In this document: positions 33,146 through 42,640 of the stretch, one piece after another | Numbering within the stretch: the first letter of the stretch is position 1 | Layout: every line of letters begins with the position of its first letter | Source: Haliea salexigens DSM 19537 | GTDB lineage: Bacteria > Pseudomonadota > Gammaproteobacteria > Pseudomonadales > Halieaceae | Assembly (NCBI RefSeq): GCF_000423125.1 | Contig: NZ_AUHJ01000013.1 | Location: 1-64,000, forward strand | Direction: 5' to 3' | Length of the DNA: 64,000 nucleotides | The notes under the pieces: model-generated | What the model saw: only the letters and a program-made list of their open reading frames with translations | Database searches by the model: none | Told to the model about the DNA's origin: nothing | Position numbers and translations under genes: made by a program

Positions 33146-33385
33146 ATGACGACGGAAAATAAGGCGGCGGGCAGTGGCGATGAAACGCTATGTCCACTTT
33201 GCGGTGAAACCAATGCCTGCGGAGTCCGTAGCGCTCAGGCTTGCTGGTGTGCGAGCGCGACCATTCCGGCAGACTTGACTGCCCTGGTGCCGGATGCGGC
33301 AAAGCAAAAAGCCTGCATTTGCCAGGCATGCGTGCGTCTTTACAGCCAGAACCCCACAGTGTTCAAGGCTCGCCGCAGGCAGTAG
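33146..33385 (+). CDS. Cysteine-rich CWC family protein
   Basis: 79 aa with eight cysteines in the pattern CPLCGETNACGV ... ACWCASATIP ... KACICQACV, the signature of the small cysteine-rich CWC family, which probably binds metal. Function unknown. It often accompanies RNA pseudouridine synthase genes, as here, with a 42-bp gap. Confidence 0.82.
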   Translation: MTTENKAAGSGDETLCPLCGETNACGVRSAQACWCASATIPADLTALVPDAAKQKACICQACVRLYSQNPTVFKARRRQ

Positions 33386-33441
33386 GGTCATGTACTTGCT
33401 GCGGTTGCGAGAGTGCGCTCTCACGAATCCGCACTGTCCTG

Positions 33442-34251
33442 TTACGCTGAAAATACGCTGAGGAGCGCCACGCCCACAAAGGCTGCCAGCAGCAACAGGG
33501 TATAGAGTGCAGTCGTGATCGAGAATTTCAGCAGCGTCCTGCCCCAGCGCTGCTGGTAGAAATGCTTCTGGCTGAGCAGGAGGTAGGTTGGAATCCAGCA
33601 CAGAATCAGTGTGCCCAGCCATGACAGGCCAGTGCCCAGCCAGGGTATCGCCAGCAGCTTCTCCAGCGCCGTTGTTGCCAGATAAAACACCAGCATCTGC
33701 AAAATGAAGCTGTGGCTGTGCAGCGCCAGGATCAGGTGTTCGGTGTAGTAACGCCCCGATCGCAGGTAAAGCAGCTTCAACAGCAAAGCGAAGGTGGGCA
33801 ACAGAATAAACATAACCTGTGGTGCCAGGCGAAAGAAACGGTTGATTGCCAGTTGCGGGTTTTCCAGCAGGCTTTGCAGTTGGGCATTCGCCGCCAGTTC
33901 CGGTGCAACCTGTGCGCGCTCTATTGTCACAATGTCTGGCGGTGTGAGCTGAGTAAACGTCAGGAAAGCAAGAATCGAGGTAAACAGATACAGTCGGAGT
34001 GGTGGTACATAAGGCACCCGATGGCCGGAAACGTAGCGTCGGCTCAGGTAACCGGGTCGAAACCAGAGGGGGAGCAGTGTGCGCCAGACTCGCGTATCCC
34101 AGTTGCTGAACTCACCGAAAAACTCAGTGATTACACCGCTGAGATTGCGAATATAGCTCTTTTTTTCCTGGCCACACTGATGACAGAAGTCCCCATGAAG
34201 GGTGGCCTGGCAGTTGTCGCAATAGCGCGGCTCTGGAATCGTCATATGCAT
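33442..34251 (-). CDS. DUF3667 membrane protein
   Basis: 269 aa. An N-terminal zinc-ribbon-like motif CDNCQATLHGDFCHQCGQ precedes the DUF3667 segment (WRTLLPLWFRPGYLSRRYVSGHR, YVPPLRLYLFTSILAFL) and four or five membrane helices. Function unknown. It ends the minus-strand block that continues with yibQ-ctpA-envC, and is separated from yibQ by three bases. Confidence 0.85.
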   Translation of the reverse strand: MHMTIPEPRYCDNCQATLHGDFCHQCGQEKKSYIRNLSGVITEFFGEFSNWDTRVWRTLLPLWFRPGYLSRRYVSGHRVPYVPPLRLYLFTSILAFLTFTQLTPPDIVTIERAQVAPELAANAQLQSLLENPQLAINRFFRLAPQVMFILLPTFALLLKLLYLRSGRYYTEHLILALHSHSFILQMLVFYLATTALEKLLAIPWLGTGLSWLGTLILCWIPTYLLLSQKHFYQQRWGRTLLKFSITTALYTLLLLAAFVGVALLSVFSA

Positions 34252-34254
34252 AGT

Positions 34255-35088
34255 TTAGTGCCCGGCCCCCGCCAACACCTCTGACACCGTCGCCAGGTGT
34301 ATGCCCTGTGACTCCAGCCCGGGCAGCACCGCCTGCAAGAAGGCGATGGTCTCCGGGTAGGGGTGCCCAATCGCCACTGCTATGCCACGCCGTCGGGCCT
34401 GCTCTACCGCATCCAGGAAGCGCTCGGCGATGGCCTCGGGCTGGGCGACGTTGTCGAGAAACACCTGCCGTGAAAGGTGCGGCAGGCCGGCTTCGGCTGC
34501 GGCGGCGGCGGCCACGGTGGCGCTGTGGGTGCGTGAATCCACGAAATAGAGCTGGCGCTCGGTGAGCTCTGTCATCAACCAGCGCATGGGTTCCGCCTGT
34601 TGGGTCAGGCCGCTGCCCATGTGGTTGTTTACCCCCTGCGCATGGGGCACGCTCGCCAGCGCCATGCCCAGCGTGTTGCGGAACTCCAATTCAGACAGTT
34701 CCGCTGTGAGGGCACCCGGGCCCAGCGCGCGCTGATCCAGTGTACTCATGGGGGCATGCAGCATGACGTCTTTGCCCGCCCGATAGGCTTCCTCCGCCAG
34801 TCGTGCCCCGTGGGGTGTATGCGGCAGCACCGCTACGCTGATGCGCCCGGGCAGCGCCACAGTCTGGCGCCCTTCCTTGAGGCGATTGCCCAGGTCGTCG
34901 ATGATGATAACCAGCGTGGCCGGGTTGCCCGCCGGCAACACAAAGGCAGGTGGTGGCCCGGCAAGCGGGGCGGTGTAGGGCGCGCCAACCAGCCCGCTTG
35001 TTTCGGGTACGGCCTGCGGTGTTTCCAGCGGGCGCATACCCCAGGCTGCGAGGGGTAACAGCAGCGCCAGCAGCAGGCCCTGCCGCAT
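34255..35088 (-). CDS. yibQ: Divergent polysaccharide deacetylase family protein (YibQ)
   Basis: 277 aa with N-terminal signal or anchor (LLALLLPLAAWG). DUF610/divergent deacetylase fold: VIIIDDLGNRLKEG, ISVAVLPHTPHGARLAEEA, VMLHAPMS, VNNHMGSGLT, IAVAIGHPYPETI. Several metal-site residues of NodB enzymes are conserved in modified form. Substrate unknown, presumably an envelope glycan. Four-base distance to ctpA suggests one operon envC-ctpA-yibQ. Confidence 0.9.
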   Translation of the reverse strand: MRQGLLLALLLPLAAWGMRPLETPQAVPETSGLVGAPYTAPLAGPPPAFVLPAGNPATLVIIIDDLGNRLKEGRQTVALPGRISVAVLPHTPHGARLAEEAYRAGKDVMLHAPMSTLDQRALGPGALTAELSELEFRNTLGMALASVPHAQGVNNHMGSGLTQQAEPMRWLMTELTERQLYFVDSRTHSATVAAAAAAEAGLPHLSRQVFLDNVAQPEAIAERFLDAVEQARRRGIAVAIGHPYPETIAFLQAVLPGLESQGIHLATVSEVLAGAGH

Positions 35089-35091
35089 GCT

Positions 35092-36399
35092 TCAGCCGTC
35101 GCCAGCGGCGCTCGCGGGCGCGCTGCGCAGGCCGAGGATGTTGACACCCTTGAGCAATGTGAGAGCTTCGTAAAGCTGGTTGTCGGTACCCAGCAAGCCT
35201 TCCGACTGGCGCTGGCTGCGGCGCGTTTCACCGTTGACGTTATCCAGCCGGCGTGTGAGGTCGGCCTCGGTAATCTGGTTGGAGGTGTCGTAAGCGGTAA
35301 CTTGGGCGCGCTCCACGATAATGTCCGGCTCAATGCCCGCCGCCTGGATAGAGCGCCCATTGGGGGTGAAGTAGAGTGCGGTGGTCAACTTGACGGCACG
35401 CGACTCCGAGATGGGCATCACGGTTTGTACCGAACCCTTGCCGAAGCTGTCGGTGCCCATGATCACGGCGCGTTTCTGGTCCTGCAGCGCGCCGGCGACA
35501 ATCTCGGATGCGCTCGCCGAGCCACCGTTGATCAGCACCACCAGCGGCGCACCATTACTGACGTCACCGGCATCGGCGGAGTAACGCATTTCGGAGTTCG
35601 CCAGTCGGCCTTCGGTGTAGACCACCAGCCCGCCATCCATAAACAACCCGGCCACATCCACGCTCGCACCCAGTACGCCACCGGGGTTGTTGCGCAGGTC
35701 CAGCACCAGGCCCTTGAGCGACGACTTGGCCATGAGCCGCTCCAGCGCAGCGCCGACATCATCGCCGGTGCCGGTCTGGAACTGGGCCACGCGAATGTAG
35801 CCGTAACCGGGCTCCAGGAAACGCTCGCGCACGCTTGCGACCTTGATGGTGTCGCGCTTCAGCGTGACGTCGAAGGGCTGGCTGGCGCCAGGGCGTCCAA
35901 TCTGCAGCTCGATGGGGCTGCCCTTGGGGCCACGCATCAGCTCAATGGCTTCATTCAAGGAAAGCCCTTTAACCTGTTTGCCATCCAGTTTGAGAATCAG
36001 GTCGCCGCTCATCAGCCCGGCTTCGGCGGCGGGGGAGCCGTCGATGGGGGCGACGATTTTCACGTAGCCATCTTCCATACCGACTTCAATGCCCAGCCCG
36101 CTGAACTCGCCACTGGTGTTGCTTTGCAGGTCTTCAAACGCGTCTTCAGTCAGGTACGCGGAATGCGGGTCCAGGTTCATCAGCATGCCCTGAATGGCGT
36201 ATTCCAGCAGCGTGCTGTCGTCGATTTCCTCCACGTAGCCAATGCGGATCTGGTTGAACACGTCGGCGAAGGTACGCAGTTCGTCCAATGGCAGTTCGGC
36301 ATTCTGCTGTGTGTGCTGTGCCAGCGCTGCGGGCGCTCCCAGAAAGCAGGCCAGAAGCGCGTTGCGCAGCGCCACCAGGGGAGAAAACTGTGAGTGCAT
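35092..36399 (-). CDS. ctpA: Carboxy-terminal processing protease CtpA (S41)
   Basis: 435 aa. Signal peptide (LRNALLACFLGAPAALAQ), PDZ domain with GLGIEVGMEDGYVKIVAPIDGSPA, and the S41 core: LRNNPGGVLGA, catalytic Ser in GGSASASEIVAGAL and Lys in TDSFGKGSVQT. In Pseudomonas CtpA degrades peptidoglycan hydrolases with a lipoprotein partner. Here it follows envC, which activates such hydrolases, consistent with cell-wall turnover control. Confidence 0.95.
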   Translation of the reverse strand: MHSQFSPLVALRNALLACFLGAPAALAQHTQQNAELPLDELRTFADVFNQIRIGYVEEIDDSTLLEYAIQGMLMNLDPHSAYLTEDAFEDLQSNTSGEFSGLGIEVGMEDGYVKIVAPIDGSPAAEAGLMSGDLILKLDGKQVKGLSLNEAIELMRGPKGSPIELQIGRPGASQPFDVTLKRDTIKVASVRERFLEPGYGYIRVAQFQTGTGDDVGAALERLMAKSSLKGLVLDLRNNPGGVLGASVDVAGLFMDGGLVVYTEGRLANSEMRYSADAGDVSNGAPLVVLINGGSASASEIVAGALQDQKRAVIMGTDSFGKGSVQTVMPISESRAVKLTTALYFTPNGRSIQAAGIEPDIIVERAQVTAYDTSNQITEADLTRRLDNVNGETRRSQRQSEGLLGTDNQLYEALTLLKGVNILGLRSAPASAAGDG

Positions 36400-36485
36400 G
36401 GGTTACCGCCGTCGGCGTTGCGCCGTTGCCAGATGAAAGTGTGCAGTGTAACCGATTCCGGCTGAAACCGCGCAAGCGCGGGGCT

Positions 36486-37646
36486 TTAGCGGCACCAGGC
36501 AACCGGATCGAGGGGCTTGCCATCCTTGCGGATTTCGAAATACAGGGCCGCCCGTTCCAGGCCGCCGCTGCTGCCCACGGTGCTCACCGGTGTACCCGGT
36601 GCCACCCACTCCCCCACCTCTTTCAGCAGGCTCTGGTTGTGGGCGTAGAGGCTCATGTAGCCATCGCCGTGGTCGACGATCAGCAGCAGCCCGGAGCCGC
36701 GCAACCAGTCGGCGAACACGACGCGGCCATGGTGAATGGCACGCACCGTGCTGCCTTCGTCAGCGGTCAGGTTGATGCCCTGCCAGCGCATGCCGCCCAG
36801 GCCCCGGCTGGCGCCAAAACTGTTGTTGCGACGCGCATCCACGGGCCATGTCATGCTGCCCTTGCGGCTGGCGAAGGGCTTGTAGTCCGCCGGCAGCTCG
36901 ATTTCCACGATGGCCTGCTTGATGGATTCCAGCAGTTGCTCCAGCTCCTCGCGGTCCCGCTCAAGCTGCTGTAGCTCATCGTCTTTGTTACGGATATTGG
37001 TGGCGAGCGCGGCAATGGCCTGTTCGCGCTCTGCGCGCGAGGCCAGCTGCGCCTCCTGCTGGCTTTGCAGCTCTGCCTGTTGCTCGCCCAGTTGCCGGGC
37101 CGCCGCTTCGCTGCGTGCCGCCACGGCAGCCAGCTCGGCAAGTGTGGCACGGTAAGTGACGACGAGTTCGTTGCGCGCCTGGAAAAAGTAGCGATAGTAG
37201 GCCATGGCCCGTGCCACGGTATGGGGGCTTTCCTGGTTCAGCAGTACTTTCAGCGTGCCCTGCTGGCCCATTTGCCAGGCGGCACGCAGTTCCGTGCCAA
37301 TGCGCACCTGTTGGCTGTCGCGAGCCGCTTCCAGCTCGGCGCTGCGGCTGGCCAGCGAGGCCAGTTCGGCCTCGGTGTTGCGGATGGCCTCGCGGTTGTT
37401 GCCGATGGCCTGCTGTAACTCGCCCAGGCGCCGTTCCGCTTCACGCAGCTGTTTCTGTTCAGTGCTGAGCTGGTTGCGGGCGCGGTCTAACTGGTTCGTG
37501 ACTGACTTTATCTGGGCCTGCAGCTCGGCGAGGCTGGCGCGCGCGGCGTCCTCTTCGCCTTCCGCCCAGACGGAGATCCCCAGCGGCGGGCTGAGCAGGC
37601 CCGCGGCCAATATCAGGCCTGCACAGTGCCGGCGCAGGCGCAGCAT
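36486..37646 (-). CDS. envC: Murein hydrolase activator EnvC-like (degenerate M23)
   Basis: 386 aa. Signal peptide, long coiled coil (residues about 30-255), then a LytM domain: NNSFGASRGLGGMRWQGINL, VDHGDGYMSLYAHNQ, ALYFEIRKDGKPLDP. The metal ligands of active M23 enzymes are replaced (RWQGI instead of HxxxD, LYFEIR instead of LHFE), so it should activate amidases rather than cut. It starts four bases after gpmI. Cell division and septal wall splitting. Confidence 0.94.
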   Translation of the reverse strand: MLRLRRHCAGLILAAGLLSPPLGISVWAEGEEDAARASLAELQAQIKSVTNQLDRARNQLSTEQKQLREAERRLGELQQAIGNNREAIRNTEAELASLASRSAELEAARDSQQVRIGTELRAAWQMGQQGTLKVLLNQESPHTVARAMAYYRYFFQARNELVVTYRATLAELAAVAARSEAAARQLGEQQAELQSQQEAQLASRAEREQAIAALATNIRNKDDELQQLERDREELEQLLESIKQAIVEIELPADYKPFASRKGSMTWPVDARRNNSFGASRGLGGMRWQGINLTADEGSTVRAIHHGRVVFADWLRGSGLLLIVDHGDGYMSLYAHNQSLLKEVGEWVAPGTPVSTVGSSGGLERAALYFEIRKDGKPLDPVAWCR

Positions 37647-37650
37647 GGCC

Positions 37651-39207
37651 CTACGCCTTGCAGTCGGCCAGGCTGTGCCCGGTCATTTCTGCCGGTTGCG
37701 CAAGGTCCATGAGGCTCAGCAGGGTGGGAGCGATGTCCGCCAGGATGCCGCCGGCCGCGTCCAGTTCACAGGGCCGCTCGCCGATGTACACCAGGGGTAC
37801 ATGCTCAGTGGTGTGCTGGGTATGCAATTGGCCGGACTCGTAGTCGAGCATCTGCTCGCAGTTACCGTGATCGGCGGTCACCAGGGCTTGCCCTCCCGCC
37901 TCCAGCAAAGCGGCCTCCACCCGCCCCAGGCAGGTGTCCAGCGCTTCCACGGCCTTGACCGCCGCGGCAAATATGCCGGTGTGGCCCACCATGTCACCGT
38001 TGGCGTAGTTGCAGACGATGAAGTCGTAGCGGCCACTGTGGATAGCCTCCACCAGTTTGTCGGTCACTTCGGGCGCACTCATCTCGGGCTTGAGGTCGTA
38101 GGTGGCAACGTCTGGCGAAGGCACCATGATGCGTTCTTCGCCCGGGAATGTATCTTCCCGTCCGCCACTGAAAAAGAACGTGACGTGGGCGTATTTTTCG
38201 GTCTCGGCTATGCGCAGCTGGGTTTTGCCCTGCTGGGCCAGGTAGGCGCCGAGCACGTTGTCGAGGTGCTCGGGCGGAAACGCGCAGGGTGCGTCGATAT
38301 CCGCGGCGTACTCGGTGGTCGTGACGAAGCCGGCGAGCTGCGGCACGTGGCCCCGCTCGAAACCGTCAAAGGCGGGGTCGGTGAAAGCGCGGGTGAGTTG
38401 GCGCGCACGGTCGGAGCGGAAGTTCATGAACAGTACGCAGTCGCCATCGCGAATCGCGGCACTGTCGTCGCCTTCTGTTGCCACGGCGGTGGGCAACACG
38501 AATTCGTCGTTCTCGTCCCGGCCATAGGCCGCCGCCAGGCCAGCCTGCGCGTTGGGCGCGCGGTGTGCGGCACTGCCAGTGGTAAGGAGTTGCCACGCCT
38601 GCTCAATGCGCTCCCAGCGGTTGTCGCGATCCATTGCATAGTAGCGCCCGACGATACTCGCCACGCGGCCACAGCCCAGCTCGTCAAGCAGCGCCTCGGC
38701 CCGAGCCAGCGACGCCTCGGCGCTGCGCGGCGGGGTATCCCGCCCGTCGAGGAAGGCGTGCAGATAAACCCGGCTGGCGCCTCGCGCGGCGGCGAGGCGC
38801 ACGGCGGCGAGAATCTGGTCTTCGTGGCTGTGCACACCGCCGGGCGAAAGCAGCCCCAATACATGCACCGCGCCGCCACGGGTAACCGCGGCGTCGATGG
38901 CACTGGTGTAGGCCGGGTTGCGGTCGAAACTGCCGTCGGCAATGGCCTGGTCGATGCGGGTGATATTCTGGTAGATCACCCGGCCCGAGCCCAGGCTCAT
39001 GTGGCCCACCTCGGAATTGCCCATCTGGCCCGCCGGCAGACCGACGTCCAGCCCCGAGCCCGAGACCAGCGTGTGCGGAGCATCGCGCCAGAGCCGGTCC
39101 CAGACTGGCGTGTTGGCCTGCACGATGGCGTTGTCGCGGGCCTCTTCGCGGTGGCCCCAGCCGTCGAGAATGATCAGTACGGTAGGTGTCTTGCGGGCGT
39201 TGCTCAT
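37651..39207 (-). CDS. gpmI: 2,3-bisphosphoglycerate-independent phosphoglycerate mutase
   Basis: 518 aa from ATG 39207. The frame runs on upstream to 40062 opposite the rhodanese and glutaredoxin genes, but the family begins at [16 protein letters not shown]. Catalytic Ser in [15 protein letters not shown], metal sites [26 protein letters not shown] and TADHGNCE. Glycolysis/gluconeogenesis. It is first gene of gpmI-envC-ctpA-yibQ, the Pseudomonas order. Confidence 0.97.
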   Translation of the reverse strand: MSNARKTPTVLIILDGWGHREEARDNAIVQANTPVWDRLWRDAPHTLVSGSGLDVGLPAGQMGNSEVGHMSLGSGRVIYQNITRIDQAIADGSFDRNPAYTSAIDAAVTRGGAVHVLGLLSPGGVHSHEDQILAAVRLAAARGASRVYLHAFLDGRDTPPRSAEASLARAEALLDELGCGRVASIVGRYYAMDRDNRWERIEQAWQLLTTGSAAHRAPNAQAGLAAAYGRDENDEFVLPTAVATEGDDSAAIRDGDCVLFMNFRSDRARQLTRAFTDPAFDGFERGHVPQLAGFVTTTEYAADIDAPCAFPPEHLDNVLGAYLAQQGKTQLRIAETEKYAHVTFFFSGGREDTFPGEERIMVPSPDVATYDLKPEMSAPEVTDKLVEAIHSGRYDFIVCNYANGDMVGHTGIFAAAVKAVEALDTCLGRVEAALLEAGGQALVTADHGNCEQMLDYESGQLHTQHTTEHVPLVYIGERPCELDAAGGILADIAPTLLSLMDLAQPAEMTGHSLADCKA

Positions 39208-39450
39208 GCTCAATCCGTGCTCCGGTGGACGCGTGTGGCCGGGGCTGGCCATTCTACCCTGTCGACGGGGGAATCGCATCGCCCCCGGCGACCCGACCCG
39301 CGCCAGGGGGCTTTCAGGGGTGGCTGGTTGCCGCCGGGCATAGCCTGTATACTTGCTGCCTTTTCTGCAGCCCGCCCGCCGGTGTTTGGTGCAACTCGCG
39401 CACGGGCCGGCGTTCGAACGTAATCTCACAGGTGAGCACGCGACACGGTT

Positions 39451-39864
39451 ATGGCCCTGTTTATTGAATTCTTTATGCAGCAGTGGGTGCTTTTTGCCGC
39501 ACTGCTGGCGGTTGTCGTCATGCTGGTGATGCACGAGGCGCGCAAGTCCGGCCCCGCACTCACCCCGCAGCAGGCCATCACGCTGGTGAACGCGGAAGAG
39601 GGCATCTTTGTCGACCTGCGCGATGCCGCGGACTTCAAGAGCGGGCACATTGTCGATGCGCTGAACATACCAGCGGCCAAGCTGCCGGCGCGCATGGACG
39701 AGCTGGGCAAGTACCGGCAGCGCCCTGTGATCCTGGTATGCAAGATGGGCCAGACTGCGGCTTCCGCGGGCAAGCAGCTCAAGGCCGCCGGGTATGAGAA
39801 GGTCTACAAGATGGGCGGCGGCATGCTGGAGTGGAGCAACCTGCAGCTGCCCACGGTCAAATAG
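39451..39864 (+). CDS. Membrane-anchored rhodanese-domain protein (YibN-like)
   Basis: 137 aa. One N-terminal helix ([20 protein letters not shown]), then a rhodanese domain with [22 protein letters not shown] and active-site loop CKMGQTA (Cys nucleophile). Sulfur transfer is probable. It is first of rhodanese-grxC-secB, a conserved trio; the 243 bp to gpmI must hold both divergent promoters. Confidence 0.92.
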   Translation: MALFIEFFMQQWVLFAALLAVVVMLVMHEARKSGPALTPQQAITLVNAEEGIFVDLRDAADFKSGHIVDALNIPAAKLPARMDELGKYRQRPVILVCKMGQTAASAGKQLKAAGYEKVYKMGGGMLEWSNLQLPTVK

Positions 39865-39873
39865 GCACCCGCC

Positions 39874-40152
39874 ATGACTGCGCTGGTGACGCTTTACACG
39901 ACTCGCTTCTGCCCCTACTGCGTGCGTGCGCGCAGTCTGCTGACGGGCAAGGGCGTGGAATTTCTCGACATCCCGGTGGATGGCGACCGCGCCAAACGCG
40001 CCGAGATGGAGCGCCTGAGTGGGCGCCACACGGTACCGCAAGTTTGGGTCGGCGACGTACACGTCGGCGGCTGCGACGAGCTGGTGGCGCTGGAGCGCCA
40101 GGGCCGTCTCGATTCACTATTGGCCCAGGCGCAACCCGCTCCCGGCCGTTAA
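39874..40152 (+). CDS. grxC: Glutaredoxin 3
   Basis: 92 aa. [16 protein letters not shown] with the CPYC active site near residue 14, glutathione-binding [19 protein letters not shown] dithiol glutaredoxin reducing disulfides or glutathionylated proteins with GSH. It lies nine bases after the rhodanese gene and 24 before secB. Confidence 0.96.
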   Translation: MTALVTLYTTRFCPYCVRARSLLTGKGVEFLDIPVDGDRAKRAEMERLSGRHTVPQVWVGDVHVGGCDELVALERQGRLDSLLAQAQPAPGR

Positions 40153-40176
40153 CACAACCCGATGGAGGACGGCTCA

Positions 40177-40692
40177 ATGGCCGATGAACAAGCACCCGCA
40201 GCAGGCGCCGCAGATGAAGCGGTACAACAGCAGTTTGTGTTGCAGCGTATTTACAACAAGGATCTGTCCTTTGAATCACCGGCCAGCCCCGGCGTGTTTC
40301 GCAAGCAGTGGCAGCCGAAGGTCAATGTCGACCTCAACACCAAGAGCGATGCCATCGACGAAAATGGCAACTATGAAGTGGTGTTGACGATTACGGTCAC
40401 GGCCAAAATGGAAGAGGAAACCGCGTTTCTGGTGGAAATCCAGCAGGCGGGTATTTTCCTGATCAAGGGTTTTGACGGCGAGAACCTGCGCCGGGTGTTG
40501 GCGACCGCTGCGCCGAATATCCTGTTCCCTTACGCCCGCGAAAACATCGATTCGCTGTGTGTGAAGGGCGGCTTTCCCCCGGTCATGCTCGCTCCGGTGA
40601 ACTTCGACGGCCTGTATATGCAGGCGCTGGCGCGCTCACAGGAGCAGGGTGAGGCACCGGCTGCAGGGACCGCGAGCGCCACGGAACACTAA
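40177..40692 (+). CDS. secB: Protein-export chaperone SecB
   Basis: 171 aa from ATG 40177 preceded by GGAGG; an upstream ATG 40162 contains the binding site itself. SecB fold: QFVLQRIYNKDLSFESPASPGVF, EVVLTITVTAKMEEETAFLVEI, QQAGIF, FPYARENIDSLCVKGGFPPVMLAPVNFDGLY (positions here broken for length). Tetrameric chaperone delivering preproteins to SecA. Confidence 0.97.
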   Translation: MADEQAPAAGAADEAVQQQFVLQRIYNKDLSFESPASPGVFRKQWQPKVNVDLNTKSDAIDENGNYEVVLTITVTAKMEEETAFLVEIQQAGIFLIKGFDGENLRRVLATAAPNILFPYARENIDSLCVKGGFPPVMLAPVNFDGLYMQALARSQEQGEAPAAGTASATEH

Positions 40693-40746
40693 GCAGTACG
40701 CCGGCCACGCCCTGGCGGGTGTGGCCGACCATCCCCCTCGCACCGC

Positions 40747-41211
40747 CTATGCCAGCCCGGGAAATCCCAGCTGGCGCAAGCCCTCGTAGCACAGAATGGC
40801 CGCCGCATTGCTCAGGTTGAGGCTGCGGCTGTCTGCGCGCATGGGTATGCGCAACACCTGTTCTGCTGGCAGCGATGCCAGCAGCGTCTGCGGCAACCCC
40901 CGGGTTTCAGGCCCCAACAGAATGGCATCGCCGGCGCGGAATTGTGCCTGGTGGTACGGTGTGGTGCCTCGCGTGCTCACCGCCAGCAGGCGCGATTGCG
41001 GCAGGCTGCTGCGCAGGGCGTCCAGGGTGGGGTGCACGCAGACGTTGGTGAACTCGCGGTAATCCAGGCCTGCGCGCCGTAGCCGGCGATCATCCAACTC
41101 GAAGCCCAGTGGCTCAATCAGGTGCAGTTGACAGCCCGTGTTGGCGCATAAACGAATGATGTTGCCGGTATTCGGTGGAATTTCCGGTTCGTACAGGACG
41201 ATATTCAGCAT
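40747..41211 (-). CDS. trmL: tRNA (cytidine(34)-2'-O)-methyltransferase TrmL
   Basis: 154 aa SPOUT enzyme. PEIPPNTGNIIRLCANTGC, ILLGPETRGLP and IPMRADSRSLNLSNAAAI form the knotted SAM site. It methylates the wobble ribose in tRNA-Leu. It converges with secB; 40693-40746 contains a GC hairpin but no T-run. It is followed downstream by ntrC on the same strand, 19 bases away. Confidence 0.96.
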   Translation of the reverse strand: MLNIVLYEPEIPPNTGNIIRLCANTGCQLHLIEPLGFELDDRRLRRAGLDYREFTNVCVHPTLDALRSSLPQSRLLAVSTRGTTPYHQAQFRAGDAILLGPETRGLPQTLLASLPAEQVLRIPMRADSRSLNLSNAAAILCYEGLRQLGFPGLA

Positions 41212-41230
41212 GCGCGCAGTATGCCGTCCC

Positions 41231-42640
41231 TCAGTCGCTCATATCCAGATCTTTCATTTTGCGGGTGAGGGTGTTGCGGCCCCAGCCCAGCAGTTCAGCC
41301 GCATCGCGTTTGCGGCCCTGGGTCTGCGCCAGCGCCACTTCAATCATCGCCCGCTCGAACATCGGTACCGCCTGGCGCAGGATGTGGTGCTTGCCCTGCT
41401 GCAGTTCCTTGCGCGCCCATTGCCCGAGCTGCTCGTTCCACTGCGACGAGGTGCCACCGGCGACGGGTGTGGCGACTTTGCCCAGCTCCGGCGGCAGGTC
41501 GCGCAGGTGAATCTCGCGTCCTGACGCCATCACGGTCAGCCAGCGACAGGTGTTCTCCAGTTGGCGCACGTTGCCGGGCCAGGCGAGTGCGATGAGGAAA
41601 CGCTCGGTGTCGGGCAGCAGAATTTTCGGCTCCCCGCCGAGCTCTTCTGCGGCCTTGCGGAAGAAGAATTTCATCAGTCGCGGTATGTCTTCCCGGCGCT
41701 CCGCCAGCCGCGGAATGTGGATGCGGATAACGTTCAGACGGTGGAACAGGTCCTCACGGAAGTCACCGCGCTGCACGCGCTCCTCAAGGTCCTGGTGGGT
41801 GGCGGCGATAATACGCACGTCCACCTTCACCGAGGTATGTCCGCCCACCCGGTAGAACTCGCCATCGGCCAGCACCCGCAGCAGGCGGGTCTGGGTCTCC
41901 GCCGGCATATCGCCAATTTCATCGAGGAACAGGGTGCCGCCATTGGCCTGCTCGAAGCGCCCTTCCCGCTTGCTGTTGGCGCCGGTGAAGGCACCCTTTT
42001 CATGGCCGAACAGCTCGGACTCCATCAGGTCCCGGGGAATGGCCGCCATGTTCAGGGCGATGAACGGACGCTGGGCCCTGGGGCTGTGGCGGTGCAGCGC
42101 GCGCGCGACCAGTTCCTTGCCGGTGCCGGATTCGCCGTTGATCAGCACGGTAATATTGCTTTGCGCCAGGCGCCCGATGGCCCGAAACACCTCCTGCATA
42201 GCCGGTGCCTCGCCGATGATTTCGGTTTCCGGCAGCGCCTCGGGCAGCGACATTTCGCCGCGTTTTTCCCGCGCCTGGGCGAGCGCGCGCTCGGTAATGG
42301 CCACCACCTCGTCAATATCAAAAGGCTTGGGCAGGTATTCGAAAGCGCCGCGCTGGTAAGAGGCAACGGCGCTTTCCAGGTCCGAGTGGGCGGTGGTGAT
42401 GATGACCGGTAGCTCCGGGTGCTCGTCGTTGATGCGTGTCAGCAGGTCGAGGCCGTCGATGCCGGGCATGCGGATGTCGCTGATGATGACGTCCGGCCGC
42501 TCCGAAAGCATGCGTTCGATGAGTTGGTCGCCATCGGAAAAGCTCTCGTTGTCGATGCCGGCCTGGCTGAGCGCGCGTTCCAGCACCCAGCGAATAGAGC
42601 TGTCGTCATCCACGACCCAGACTTTAGCGTGTCTCTGCAT
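41231..42640 (-). CDS. glnG: Nitrogen regulation response regulator NtrC
   Basis: 469 aa from ATG 42640; 41 upstream codons overlap ntrB and are not family-like. Receiver with acidic DDD pocket and phospho-Asp55 in ISDIRMPG, AAA+ domain with GESGTGKE (Walker A), sigma-54 contact GAFTGA and LDEIGDM, and C-terminal Fis-type HTH (AELLGWGRNTLTRKMKDL). Activates sigma-54 promoters when nitrogen is scarce. Binding sites matching its consensus occur upstream of ntrB and glnA in this window. It overlaps ntrB by 17 bases. Confidence 0.97.
   Translation of the reverse strand: MQRHAKVWVVDDDSSIRWVLERALSQAGIDNESFSDGDQLIERMLSERPDVIISDIRMPGIDGLDLLTRINDEHPELPVIITTAHSDLESAVASYQRGAFEYLPKPFDIDEVVAITERALAQAREKRGEMSLPEALPETEIIGEAPAMQEVFRAIGRLAQSNITVLINGESGTGKELVARALHRHSPRAQRPFIALNMAAIPRDLMESELFGHEKGAFTGANSKREGRFEQANGGTLFLDEIGDMPAETQTRLLRVLADGEFYRVGGHTSVKVDVRIIAATHQDLEERVQRGDFREDLFHRLNVIRIHIPRLAERREDIPRLMKFFFRKAAEELGGEPKILLPDTERFLIALAWPGNVRQLENTCRWLTVMASGREIHLRDLPPELGKVATPVAGGTSSQWNEQLGQWARKELQQGKHHILRQAVPMFERAMIEVALAQTQGRKRDAAELLGWGRNTLTRKMKDLDMSD

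Noticed and set aside
37204..39423. 739-codon plus-strand frame
   Set aside because: It lies antisense to gpmI and envC, both with full catalytic or family motifs. Long antisense frames are usual at this GC content.
39208..40062. N-terminal extension of the gpmI frame (284 codons)
   Set aside because: It covers rhodanese and glutaredoxin genes on the other strand, and the mutase family starts at 39207.
40698..40723. GC hairpin between secB and trmL as a terminator
   Set aside because: It has good stem pairing (CGGCCAC/GTGGCCG) but no T-run on either side, so intrinsic termination is not supported.
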